Assembly: GCA_950295325.1 (NCBI GenBank)
Contig: OX485805.1
Span: 54,834,758 to 54,898,757, forward strand
Length of the DNA stretch: 64,000 bases
Reading direction: 5' to 3'
From: Polytrichum commune
Lineage: Eukaryota > Streptophyta > Polytrichopsida > Polytrichales > Polytrichaceae
Below the pieces are notes generated by a model, which worked only from the letters and a program-made list of their open reading frames with translations, made no database searches and was not told the origin of the DNA. The position numbers and the translations under genes are program-made. Below, one piece after another: positions 11,957-24,089 of the stretch (positions within the stretch are counted from its first letter, which is position 1; every line of letters starts with the position of its first letter).

Positions 11957-14030
11957 CAAAAATGTACAAGCACTTACTTGCATGAAGCATATGAAACCTT
12001 TTGCATATACTATAGACTATCATTTTAGTGGTGGATATACATTATTTTTGTAAAGTGAAAAGCTTGAATTATTGATCCAAGTGTTACTATATGGAGAGGG
12101 GATGACACTAGATGCGTGTCAATGTGATTAGCATTCTAGAGTTAGAGGGCTAAAACCAGTTCATTGCTCATTGATTGTTTTCCATAAGTAATTGAAGAAT
12201 TTTGTTTGGGTATTAAAAGATTGAGCGGTGTTGGATATTTTATATTGTAATCCCAATATGGATTTTGTATAGATTTATCTTGAATAATCAAAAAATTGGA
12301 TAAAATAATGAATTGTTCACTATATTTGAGATCTCCATTTATTTTTATATTTTAGGCCTTTGTATGGTAATTTCCATCAAATGATATTTAGTATTTACTT
12401 CGTTTGAGGTTTGAAAGTTTGAGTGTGGGGATGCTTGTTACATGTACTTTGAATGAGAATCGGGTGTCCATGAATAACGATCTCTACAATTTTTGTCATT
12501 GAAAGACGAGTGTTTTCCCATATTAATGTTATTGTTCCAAATTAATGAGATTTTTGGCGTTGAAGTTGCAAACATGGAGATTGTGGTTGATCATAATAAA
12601 GAGGTTTAGTGGAAAGGAAAGAGAAGAGTGCTATGCATATGTTCTTGTGATACGATTTTTTGGATAAAGCAGTTTAATTTTCGAATTCTAATGAAGTTTA
12701 GGTTCAGATTTGTAGTTAGAACTTTGAATTCGTAAAAGAAGTAGGAAATTATTCATTTGTTAGTTGAGGTTGTGTGTGAAGGGTTCTTTCTAACTCACTA
12801 ACCATAATCCAAAACTATAAAATCATATAAGAGAGACAATAAACATGTGATTAATTGTTCAGGACTTACGGATCTAGCTATAGAAAGACATAACATTCGA
12901 GCCCATAGCCTGGTAACAATGTCAATATATTGAGGTTGGAGGAGAGAAGGGTGTGTGTCTTGAGAATTTTTCTTATGTCAGGGATTCCCTCTTGAGAAGA
13001 GAGAGGACTTTGTTATTTATCAAATTGTTTTCAACTATACTTTGAGTACAGTACAGGGTGTGAAACCCTTGTTGTTCTTCATATATGTTTGATTGATTTA
13101 TATTTGTGCGTGGCCATTGCCTTGGTGTAAGTGAATGAAATCATATTCAAAACTCTCATGTGGAGGGTGAATCGCCGTGATCATCAAAATTGGTGGATGC
13201 CATAGTGTGAGCCAAGTAACGTGTCTGAATGTATGCCAAGGTATGAAGCCTTTGAGTCATCTAAAGAAATCCATGTGAGAAGTGTCGTCCAATTGACTTG
13301 AGAAGTGCGAGACCATAATCAAGTTTGAGTAATTAGGTGTGAAGCTCTATCCATAACCATTGTCCCCCCTTGAAGGTGACCAAAAACTATAAATATGTGT
13401 GATCAAGATGTGGGTCCTCGAGAAGAGAATGTACATTGGAATTGAAAGTTTGCTTGGGTGTATAATGTTTGTTGTCTAAATCATGAGTACATGGATCAAA
13501 GTATCTTGGAAATGTGGGGACAATAGTCTTAACGAGATTAATGTAGATGTCAAGGGTGTCTTGTGAAGAGACCATATTCTCCATTATCATGTGATCAAGA
13601 AATACAGTTTGGGTTCAAGTTTGGTAATTCCCTATCGACATGAAACTCACATCCGACCATTGTCCAACGAATTGAAAACCCACAAGGATAAAAATGTGTT
13701 GCTTATATTTACACGATTCAGTCACCGTAATAAAGTGGAGCATTCATAAGTGTGAATGAATCAATATGATATAGCCTTCGGTGCGGAGAGAAACATTGTT
13801 TGAATTACTTTTGATCAAGACGATTGTCTGTAGGTAAAGACCTAGGAAGTAGAATTCCTCTGAATTAGGAAGTGTAAGAAATAGATTAAGAAGTATGGAA
13901 TGATCTCAATGAAAATAATCACTATATAAAGCGGCCTAGTGCTCGCGGCTTTGAGGAGGACCATAGTCTAGGTTCCAGACAATAGTATGAAGGCGACGGA
14001 AAGTCATGAGAGAAAAAAAAACGAACCGAG
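11957..14030. other. Intergenic, nothing recognised
   Basis: AT-rich sequence without a supported gene, RNA gene or clear repeat. Short open frames on both strands show no recognisable domain. Confidence 0.5.
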
Positions 14031-14035
14031 TTGTG

Positions 14036-14052
14036 GAGAGAGAGAGAGAGAG
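14036..14052. repeat. (GA)n microsatellite
   Basis: A run of about eight GA units in otherwise unremarkable intergenic DNA. Confidence 0.85.
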
Positions 14053-15345
14053 TGGACCTTATCCTATGTCAAATGGGTGACAACTCAAGAGTCGGAATAT
14101 AACGAAGTAAAGTTAGGTAAGTCTTTGAGAATCACTAGACGTTGACCAGTTACTAAGAGTACAGCCTGCATTACACTACTTGGACTCGATACTTGGACTT
14201 AAGTGACTGGACATTGAGACTTGGATACTTGGAACTTAATTTTGGACATTCATTTACGCTTCTCTTAGGACTCGGTAGACGCGACTTAGGACACACTCAC
14301 TAGAATATAATATTTTAATAATTTCCCTTTGTTGTTTAATTGAATTATAATCCGGAAAGAGATTTCTTTTGTGCACTTGGGAATGTTACTCGAGGAAATG
14401 TCTAGATAATTATAATTTCTAGTGAATAGATAAGTAAAAGGGAAGTACTACTAATACAACTAAATTAGATAGAGGGTAGAAGAACCGAGTTATAGTTGTG
14501 GATGCTCATATGATTTGGCCTATAGTCAATGAATATTTATAGGGATGATACTTTGCATTAAACATGCAAGGACGATGGTCCTACTACCTCATTAAAAATG
14601 AAGATAAATTAAGGAATTGAACAACCCGTGGGGTTGAACTACAATATTTTTTGATACATTAAATTATCATTTAATGTAGGAGAGACTATGGATTGAATCA
14701 AGGTGCCCTTGGTTTTATGTGGTTATTGGCTGCTCAAAGGACTATTGTTGAGTTGTGACTCCTTGCATTGCAAATCCATGGTAGAGAGGGATGTTATTGT
14801 TGAGCGATGGTTGTAAGGAGAGATTGCGCAATTACATGTATTGCATTGAGAGACCCTAATAATCCCCTTTTTGATCTTTTAATTACATGAAACTCACATT
14901 ACACAAGATTTTATGTAGGTTTTACACTCCAATCTCACTTTAAAGTCATTGTGGTTTATCGATTAACCTAATAATGACACTTAGAGTTCAATCTGACACT
15001 TATTTAGTCTTCCTTGTGTGTTTTTGTTAATCGGAACCCAATCCAAAAACCTATCTACGGTTCTTCAAATCCAAAGACAAGGGAAATTTGTGTTAGAATT
15101 TAGTGGGTGTGGAAATAATTCCCGAAAAGCTTGTCAAGGGTGATGGGTGCACATATTGCACACGTGTGACGATGCTAATGCAAAATGTAGCCTTAATAAG
15201 TTGGTGAGACCTCTATGGTTGCACAATTGATTGTAAGGGATGCAATGACATTCGAGGGTGTTGGGGGTGACTATTCTAGTCTCCGGGATTGGACAACATT
15301 CAAGCTCCCTTTCAACCAACATAAATTTTGGTTCAATCCTTAAAA

Positions 15346-15382
15346 GTGTGTATGTGTGTGTGTGTTGAAGGGGGGGGGGGGG
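15346..15382. repeat. (TG)n tract followed by a run of 13 G
   Basis: TG repeats with one TA interruption are followed at 15370-15382 by 13 consecutive G. A matching run of 14 C lies at 15787-15800, about 400 bp away. Such homopolymers are prone to assembly error. Confidence 0.85.
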
Positions 15383-15786
15383 CAACCCATGCCAGGAACC
15401 CCCAAGCCTCTCAAATGAAAGAAATTTAAAAGAGACCCAAATCTATGCATATGCTCAACATGATGGCCAAGAAATGAGCTTGATAGGCTTGAATTAGTCA
15501 CCAACCCTTCAAATTGCAAGGAAATGTGCAAACACGTATAAACAACACTGTACAAGAGAGATTAAAAATGAGAACAATACCAAAAAAATATTCTATTTGT
15601 CTCTTACCTTTACAGCTTTTGTGTTTTGATTCAACACAATTGGACAAATGGAAGGGTTGGGACCAAGCCCCCCTTCGATGCCTTCATCCTCTTGCTTTAG
15701 CTCTTCCAACTACAAATGGACACCCTCCACCATCGGCCATACTCCTCGGTCATCCCTTTGCATTCCCTCACTCCATCCCCCTTAGT

Positions 15787-15800
15787 CCCCCCCCCCCCCC
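15787..15800. repeat. Run of 14 C
   Basis: An uninterrupted C homopolymer, able to pair with the G run at 15370-15382. Confidence 0.9.
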
Positions 15801-17925
15801 AAGTGAATACCAATTGGGGTCTCAATATAATGTCCATGGTGTATATTGTTCAACACAACAAGAAACAAATTTTAATTACATATGTCCATGAGTAGAGTTA
15901 GTCAATACATGATTTTTAATTTTGTCAACATGCACAAAGTTTGAAACAAACGCATTGAAATAATAATTGACTTGAAATCTAACTTATTTTCAATCCCATA
16001 AAACATGCACACTTTACTTGCATGCTTTGATATCTTCTTCTTTTTGCCACTATCAAATTCATTATGAGTTGTGTCGCTAACAAAATCCTCATCATCCTCC
16101 ACAAAATTGTTGGTTGTTTGTTTCCCAATCCCCCACTTGCTTTACTAAGAGTACTAGTGTTGGACGTGAATCAAAGTTCACACGTGATGTTTGCGGTGTC
16201 TACTTACTCTATTGTACGCACTCTTTTGGATCTGTCTAATTGTTTGCAGGTGCAAAATTCAAGATCATTCTTCCTTCTCCTTCTTTTGGGGGGTTTTACA
16301 TATCCCACCTCATGCATTTGCAATCCTTCTTATAATCTCAATATTTGTTCCCTATGAATTTGCTTTGAACTCTATGCTTACAATAATTAAAATTATATAT
16401 CATGTATTGCCCATCTCTGATTGATAATTAAAGAGGATTTTTTTTCTCCCTTTATTCATGTTGATAATGTATACATCATCTTGTGCTTAGGGTTTTGCGT
16501 ACAACAAGACAAACTAGGGCAAGTTTTATCTTCTAATTTGGGCAGTCACAAAGGTTGAAAGGATGTAAATACATATTTTAATAAAAAATAGTTTTTAGTA
16601 GATTGTTTGGAATTGTTTATTTTATTGCTCGCAATTTTCATGGAATTCTCTTGCGTTTAGTTTCATGTCATGATTTCATACCACCATGGCTTCTATTGAG
16701 CTCCTAGATCTTTGGTGTCTTTCACATTGCCCTTTGCCGATGATGGATCTATTCTAGTTTCGAAGGATTTGCTCGGGTTGACATTCAACTTCTAAATTGG
16801 CACTATGTATGTGGAAAAATAACTTTTTGTTGAGAGTGGATTGGTATCCAAAACAATTTATGATCAAAAAAATGTTGATAACTATTCACTTTGGACACTG
16901 AGGCCAAGTTGCTTCACGGTCATTGGTCTATTCCAAATCTCAAATGTAAGCAACCTTTGTTAGAATGACACACAAGTCCGGTATGTCTAAAGTTCAATTT
17001 CCAATAATGAAACTATGAATTTGGAACCTAGTGACAACAATGTGTTTATGTTGTTGGATTTCAACGATGTTGTATGCCCTACAGTAGATTTGTCTAACAC
17101 CTTCCCATTCCCATTTAGGGATGCACAATCGATGCCCTCCAAGTATGGTGTGGATATAAATGAATCTCCTTACGATATCATATGCAAGAATTGGGCTTTG
17201 CCCACATATCTTCGCAATGCCCATTTTTGCATTCTTTGTCTTCAGCATGGGGTTTGAATATAGTTATAGATTCACTAAAAACTTAATAGTAAGTCTACAA
17301 AACAGTCAAAGTCATATCTTGCTTTTATTGATTTTGACAACATTGAAGTTCACAATGTGAACTACCTACTAGCATCTTTTGATGATGATGTCATCTTTGT
17401 GTTGCAAGCCTTGCTGGATGGGGTACCAAGTTCCTATGGAAGGGGATGGATGGAATGTGCAAAATTTATGATGCTCATGCATGATGCACCACTTAACCAT
17501 AGGTATTGAAAATGATTTTGGTTTGGCATTCCACCGTTCTCAACATTTGCCAGTCATCTCCAATGCCCTAATGATTTCATGACTACCTTCACCATATGTC
17601 GGTGTCCAATATTGTAGCTAGTGAATTGATTTAACCATTGCTTTATTTTATGCAGGGAGTGTGACCTCAAACAAATCACAGTTGGAATGTAAGGTATGCC
17701 ATTTAATGCATATGTATTGTGGTATGCCATGCTCACTATAGTGACACAAGTATGCGGAGGAGACGGACGAGGAGGGTTTTGCAATGTGCAAAAACATGGA
17801 AGCAACTATAACAAAGAAGTTGGAACATGAGCACAACAACGGAAGAAGATAAGGCTTCCCTCCGGGATTGCAATGGGAACAAAAAGGAAGCTTGGGCGCG
17901 AGCGACCAAGATTTGTCACGTAAAG
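15801..17925. other. Intergenic, no supported gene
   Basis: Several open frames of 60-97 codons occur on both strands, but none has a recognisable domain, a splice structure or a homologue elsewhere in the window. The frame at 17015-17257 has a DFNDVVC string that faintly recalls a HAD motif; I do not consider it supported. Confidence 0.4.
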
Positions 17926-17929
17926 GAGC

Positions 17930-18120
17930 CACATGAGACCTTGGGTCTTGGGAGAACCACGAAGACCCTAGGCTTTAATAATGGTTTGAAGACCCTAGCC
18001 TCGGAGGTCATGTTGAAGACCCAAGCCTTAAAAAGTCATTGAAGACCCTTGGCCTTACAATCGCACAAAGACCCTAGTTTTTGAAATAATAAAGACCAAA
18101 ACTTCAAGGAAGTCCTAGAC
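17930..18120. repeat. Degenerate minisatellite, GAAGACCCTAG-type unit
   Basis: The phrase GAAGACCC followed by TAGGCTT, TAGCCTC, AAGCCTT or TTGGCCTT recurs five to six times at intervals of roughly 30-37 bp. The copies are diverged, so this is an old tandem array. Confidence 0.65.
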
Positions 18121-18436
18121 TTAGAAGCAGTTAGGAGAAACTTCTTGACCGTCACATGTTAATGGAAAAGAAATATTATGAAATAGTTAGGCTCTCATCT
18201 TTAAATGGTAGACCATTGATACTAAATTTAGAATGTAGATACATAATATTTTTATATGTAGTAAATCTAGAATTTAGAGACAATTATATTTTGAAGACTA
18301 TATAAAAAAGGGATTCCCACTTCATTTGGCCCCGCAAGATCACACATGAATGTCTCTTTAACCCCAAGCTCTTGAAAACTTTACTCGGAACTTGGAATTG
18401 TTACCTTGTTGCCTAGGAGTGTTACCTTGCTACCTC

Positions 18437-18625
18437 AAAATGGATACTTGAGACTTTTGAAGAAAATTGAAGAATTTGGAAATATGAGAACCTGGATACT
18501 TGAGAATGCAAGAACTTGGATACTTGAGAAGGTGAGAACTTGGACACTTAAGAATGTGTAATTTTGAACACTTGAAATCTTGAGGACCGGAACACTTGAG
18601 ATTTTGAAAGTTTGAACATTTGAAA
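18437..18625. repeat. Degenerate minisatellite, about 24-bp unit
   Basis: Units resembling AACTTGGATACTTGAGAATG are repeated about seven times with growing divergence to the right. A short relative of the same phrase is seen at about 14170-14250 (ACTTGGACT, GATACTTGGAACTT). It is non-coding. Confidence 0.7.
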
Positions 18626-19930
18626 CAATCATAGAAATCGATTTGATTTTTTATGTATTTTTGTGGTAACCGGAAAGAAAAGAAATTGAGTTACTTTGGA
18701 GACTTGTGACAACCATAAAGAAACTTGGAGATTGAATTATTTTGAGACTTGTGGTAATTGGGAGGGAAGTTGGAAATATAATTACTTTTAGACTTGAGAA
18801 ATTCGCAAAGGACAGTAGATATCATGTCACTTGAAAACTTGAAATTAATTTATGCACATGTAAGAAAAACTTAACTAGAAAGATATTTAAAGAATAATCA
18901 ATTAACCCGATCAATGAAGATAAAAGAGAGGTTTCTCATTTTGAATGGGTAGTCCAAAGCATGGATGTCCAAATCTAAGTCTCGACAATTGGACTCACTT
19001 GTGACATGAAACAAGAGATTTAGATGCCGTATTCAACTATTAAGGTATGCAGTATCCCCACATATGAAATTGAAAAGATAAGGATAGAACAAACCTACAA
19101 AATTATTTTAAAAAAATAACAAAAAATCTTAAGGGGCCAGATATTTATGGGTGGAGGTCAACAACTTAATCATGTGGGAGGCCACCAAGAGGGCTTGAAT
19201 CCCATCCCACTAGGTTCTCTACATAAGATATCACCCCATGAATGACCACATTCTAATCAAGGGTAATTGGAAATCCAAAAGAAAAAGAGAGATATACATC
19301 AATCATGAAAAGGTCACGATTAATCAGGTGAATGAATCCAAGATTAGAACAAAAGTAGTTGAACAATTGATCTAGGAGTTAGTCATAAACTCTCCTATTA
19401 GATATTATGTGAAAATTGAAGGTTTTTAGAAATATATACACTTTTTTTTAAGAAAAACTCTAAAAGACATTTAACTTTGACAATAAGATTTTAGGAGAAC
19501 ATAAACTTGTAAAACTGGTGCACATAATTTTATAAAGTTTTCAAGGGCTTTCCAAAGGATAAAGTTTGGACCATGTTAAAGTTTTACAAACCAAGTGAAA
19601 GGACATATATACAGAGTGATTATGGAATATTGAAAGGAGTTCAAAGTACATCCGGAAGGTACCACTGCTCAAACAAATCATGTGCAAAAGAATTGAGACA
19701 TCAAAGTTTTAGAGCTCACCTATTTCTCAAGAGTTATAAGATTTGTGTTCACCGGTGAGTAGCGAGTTACACCATCTAAGGCTGGGAAAGTCTACTACTT
19801 TAAAGCCAATTTCAACACTAACACGATATTCAATATTTTGAGAGAGTGGGATCCTCTCAAAATAATATTGGCCATTTGGACACCTAAAAGTCATGTTAGG
19901 TTGATAAATACTAGATTATACTTCAAACGC

Positions 19931-20113
19931 GTAGTTTCCATTAAAATGAGAGTATGTTAAGCTGGGAAATCGACGCATTTAGGTTGAGTCGACCTAAATG
20001 AGGACATTATGTTGTCAATTTAGGTTGAGTCGACCTAAATGAGGACAATATGTTGTCAATTTAGGTTGAGTCGATTTCCTAGCTTAACATACTCTCATTT
20101 TAATGGAAACTAC
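19931..20113. mobile_element. Foldback element, 183 bp, with internal palindromic tandem repeats
   Basis: The left arm from 19931 (GTAGTTTCCATTAAAATGAG onward) and the right arm ending at 20113 are inverted repeats of about 45 bp with one mismatch. Between them an ATTTAGGTTGAGTCGACCT unit of about 41 bp is tandemly repeated two and a half times. That unit is itself an inverted repeat (ATTTAGGT / ACCTAAAT). No target duplication was found. The structure suggests a foldback-type or MITE-like element. Confidence 0.7.
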
Positions 20114-21010
20114 GGCGGAATTTACGGCGGAAAATCAAATGTTATTTTTTTACTTGTACTCTACAACTTTCTAGTGGTTTTCATTTCATTCTTGGATTAA
20201 TAGTTTGCTTTATGTACTCTCAATTCACTGGAAAACTCTCATTTTAATGAATATTGTGTTCACTCACATTGTTTATGTTCATACAACATCTCTTGGGAGG
20301 TCACGGACTTGCATTGATCTAGGTGTGCATGACCAAACATGTATCAAACAAAAAAATTGGGGGTTTTTAGACATAACATACTAGTGTGTTTATCAAATGG
20401 GTGATGAAAAAATCCATTGGGAAGAAAAAAATGTTGTTGTGATATCAACGAGCAAACAATTATTGGCAATTGACCTTCTTAAATCTCCAACACATGATGA
20501 AAGCCATCACCTTCAAGGAGCTTTACTAAATGATGTTATGGACAAATTCATGGCATTGACATTGCCTAATTGTGGTAACTTTGTGCCTAGGTTAAAGCGC
20601 TTTAATGTGAATTGGAATAGGTACCATGGATAATATCATAGCGCATAAAGATCATTGGCTTTCATGTTTATCCACAACAACCGTTTCCCAAGGTTGTCAA
20701 AAGACAAAGTGTTTGTGTATAAAATATTGGTGGATCTTCCATATAGTGGAGTGGAGTTTGTGAAGCATGTTGAAGGGAATATGAACAACTTGTAGATTGT
20801 GTCAGATCATGTAAAATATTTGAAGGACTAAACAACGATGGCATTTCATGTTTGCAATAGTAAATATTTTAAGGTTCTTACATATGCAACCACGGTAAAG
20901 TGGACAACTCTTGATCCTTGCACATGTTTAAGTGGAAGTGATTTAAAAATATATATTAAAATTTAATTTTGTGAAAAATGAGATGTTGATTGGAAACATA
21001 TTGATCTACA
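20114..21010. other. Intergenic; one unrecognised open frame
   Basis: A 78-codon open frame at 20397-20633 starts MGDEKIHWEEKN. I do not recognise it, and downstream sequence quickly meets stops in that frame, so it may be a remnant of a retroelement gene. Nothing else is supported. Confidence 0.3.
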
Positions 21011-21013
21011 AAG

Positions 21014-21015
<2 letters not shown>

Positions 21016-21087
<72 letters not shown>
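21016..21087. repeat. (TA)n-(TG)n compound microsatellite, about 72 bp
   Basis: About twenty TA units run straight into about sixteen TG units. The tract can form cruciform or Z-DNA and is likely to be length-variable. Confidence 0.95.
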
Positions 21088-21088
<1 letters not shown>

Positions 21089-21112
21089 ACATAAACAATC
21101 TATGAAAAAAAT

Positions 21113-21262
21113 CTACATATTTTAAAAGATGGTGCAAGTGGGTGTACACGTGATGATATTAAACAAATATTGTCTAAAATATGACAAAGTTACATTGAAT
21201 TGGTGAATTTCTACAATAGTATTTGATGATGACCTCAAATGTACAATGAATTCAAGGAATAT
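21113..21262 (-). repeat. Dispersed repeat, inverted relative of 2576-2733
   Basis: On the opposite strand this aligns by eye with 2576-2733 and its duplicate near 57366. Shared stretches are AAGATGGTGCAAGTGG, AATTGATGAATTT-like text, and GGAATATGAAAAAT. Divergence is substantial. The repeat class is unknown. Confidence 0.6.
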
Positions 21263-21292
21263 GAAAAATTACCAAGTTCAAAAATGGTTACC

Positions 21293-21877
21293 GTAGCACC
21301 ATAGGTGGTTCATGCAAAAACAATTTCCAAATAAATAACCGAAAGAAATTAGAAATTATGAGCCCAATCAAACGAATAAGTGAAAAAATATATTAGAAGA
21401 AACTAATTGATGGAAAATTTGGACTCTTCTAAGCTCCAACCACGTCAACACACCATAAAAGGATGCATGCTAACGTGTTAATGGCTTGGCTCCTTGTTCA
21501 CAAGCTCCACGAGGGATAATAGGGATGAAAACAAATCAATCCGTCCTTGTTTTGGTGCCATTTCTAACACTCTTCTCACACATGTCAAAGTGCAAATACA
21601 TACAAAAGACCTAACACATATATTGTGCAAAGACAAACAAAAGCCACACTAAGTAAGGTTAAGGTGGATACTTAGGTTTAAGGCCAAGAAGCCGCCACAA
21701 ATGAATGAAAAAAAAACAACAACCTACTTGCATTACTGTTGGACCTTACCGAATTAGGTTTTTCAAAATCATAGGACTGATGAAATTTCATAAATTATAT
21801 TTTTAGTTGATGAACCTGATTTTTCAAATAAAAAATAATTATTCATTTTGAGGTGCACGAACCAGCTATGGTGCTAC
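21293..21877. repeat. Sequence bounded by about 23-bp inverted repeats (MITE candidate)
   Basis: The left end reads GTAGCACCATAGGTGGTTCA and the right end reads back as GTAGCACCATAGCTGGTTCG, giving a roughly 585-bp unit with no coding capacity. No convincing target duplication was found. A non-autonomous DNA element is the simplest reading. Confidence 0.5.
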
Positions 21878-22906
21878 AATAGGTCATGAAATTTATGTCC
21901 ATAACCAAATGTAGTCATTTGCTTTGATGCATTATTTTTTAATGAAAAGTTTTTAAGATCTCAACTTGGTATTCTATTTTTGAGTGCTTAACACAACTAT
22001 AAAGATCACAATGAAGGATTTTTTAATTTAGACAATATTTTGCTATTATTTTTAGGCATTTGACAAAAAAAATATTGTCTTAAGATAATAGATCATTTTT
22101 TTGGTTCACCTTACCATGCTTGCATCCTTACAATAACAAGGATGGAGCAACCAAAACTTTGTTTTGAGAAAACTAAATGTTTTTATGATAGCAATAATGC
22201 GGCAATTATCAACTTCAAGGGGCTCATAGTGGACAATGCAAAAACCAATTAGCATGATTTGAGAAAAATCTACAAAAACAAGGACCCGAGTTTGCCCATG
22301 GAGGACCATGAATGTATATGTATGTTTCATGGGTCTACAAATTTGGACAAGGTCATTTAGAAGTACAATACATACTTAAGTTATGCCCCATTCCCACCTA
22401 ACTTTACCAAATAACCAAAGCATTTCCTAAAAACCAGGTAAAGCTCTCTCGGTTGTAGCAGAGGCATCTGGCTATCCCAATGCACCTACAAGAACTTGCT
22501 TCAAAGATTTTCGAGTAGGTTTTAGTTAAGTAGTTTTCACACATGTTCATTGTTTTATCTACCAAGCAATGACATGTTGGATAGTTTTTGTCCCATTCCC
22601 AAATGCCTTACTACTCATCTATCTTATCATTGGGTTTTGTTAACGAAACTCCTTGTGCCCTCATAGCTAAGACTAAAAGCAACCAACCACAAGGGTGGGA
22701 GGCAACACTTTTGAAGGTCCTGCATTCTTGCCTCATGTTTGGGTGTTGATGGGAGGGTCGATGCTTGAGGCTTAAAACCTTCACTTTTAAACCATGCCAC
22801 ATCATTTGCCAACCAAGCTCGGGACTAGGTAGTGTCGATGGTGTGAAGGCCGTGGTTTTAGAACCAACTTTTAGGCTTAGCTAAAATCAAGTGGGAAAGG
22901 GGCATT

Positions 22907-23310
22907 AGCAGTGATCGGGGAGATTTTTGGGCATAATCAATTGAGATCCTAGTGTTTGCAAGTCCAACTAGTTACATTTTGACATCCTTCGGTTTTTTAT
23001 ATTCATTTAAGGTATATTCCATAAATTCCTCTAAAGTGATCGATAATTGTCTTGAAGTCTTGGACTTCAACCGGTTATTTTTCAAACTCAACTGGTTCAC
23101 CTGTAACTAACTGCCGGTTCTCCCCGATCATTGGGCATTAGCTCCATGTAGTAAGTTTGGCCCAAGTAAGGTACAGTGTCCGGGGAGGATTTTGGGCATA
23201 ATCAATCAAGATCCTTATGTTTCCAATACAAGCAGTAGAATGTTGACATCATTCGGTTTGTCTTTAATATTGAATTGTGGAATATTTTGCAAATTCCTCT
23301 AATTGGGTCA
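22907..23310. repeat. Two diverged direct repeats (22907-23045 and 23172-23310)
   Basis: Both copies carry CGGGGAG followed by TTTTGGGCATAATCAAT, then GATCCT, a TTGACATC or TTTGACATC block with TTCGGTTT, and AAATTCCTCTAA. The period is about 265 bp. They are non-coding and of unknown origin. Confidence 0.7.
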
Positions 23311-24054
23311 GTAAGTCCACATGAATACACAGACCATGAGCTTCTCAATATTATGCTTCAGGTTACAACACACACCCACGACCAGGATCTACCTTACGAG
23401 GATACATTCAATTAAGAAAGTTCCCAATTTTTCCGATTCGGTAAAGTATGAAGGACTTGTTTGTTTAGTGAAGTTGGTGCAGATCTTTCACATTGCACTT
23501 GCGGTTTGTGAAGTCAAGAATTCCAGTAGAACCAACTCCTTAACACCCTTCACAAGTAATCATCCATGACAGTCAAGGAGCTTTGCAGGATTGTAATCGT
23601 TTAAAGAGAGTGGAAAAATGTAGATTGAGGAATGCCACATGTGCGCAATCTTATGCCCTCAATTCTTGCAATAAGTTCAATGTTGGTACAAAATCAAGGT
23701 TCAAGCTGAAGCAAAACCAATTTTAGCAGAAAACATAGGAACATGTAGCATAGACGAAATATTGACATTGGCCATAGTTGAATTGGAGAAAAAACCTGAC
23801 CGACGCATGTCCGTCATGGGCATCAAATTATGATATAATCATCACTTAAAGATGAGCATTTTAGCATCTTCTGCCTTAGCAAAAAAAAAGGAAAATTTCC
23901 TAGCATTCATTGATTAGAAGCAACGAAGCAATGAAGCAGAAGACGGGTGAGTTCACCGGTGTAGCACAAGTGTTCTATCTCAGTTGTATTACTACATTGA
24001 AGGATCCTCATATTCTCTTGTGTTTTAAATTTTGACCCACCTTTAGAGGACCCC

Positions 24055-24086
24055 AAGTGTGTGTGTGTGTGAGAGAGAGAGAGAGA
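24055..24086. repeat. (GT)n-(GA)n microsatellite
   Basis: About seven GT units run into about eight GA units. Confidence 0.85.
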
Positions 24087-24089
24087 CAC

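Noticed and set aside
17015-17257. Open frame with LLDFNDVVC, faintly like HAD motif I of the transposon phosphatase (FDLNGVLC)
   Set aside because: Only a few residues agree, no later HAD motif follows, and the frame is short.
20397-20633. 78-codon open frame starting MGDEKIHWEEKN
   Set aside because: No recognisable domain and no continuation; cannot be told apart from chance or a decayed repeat.
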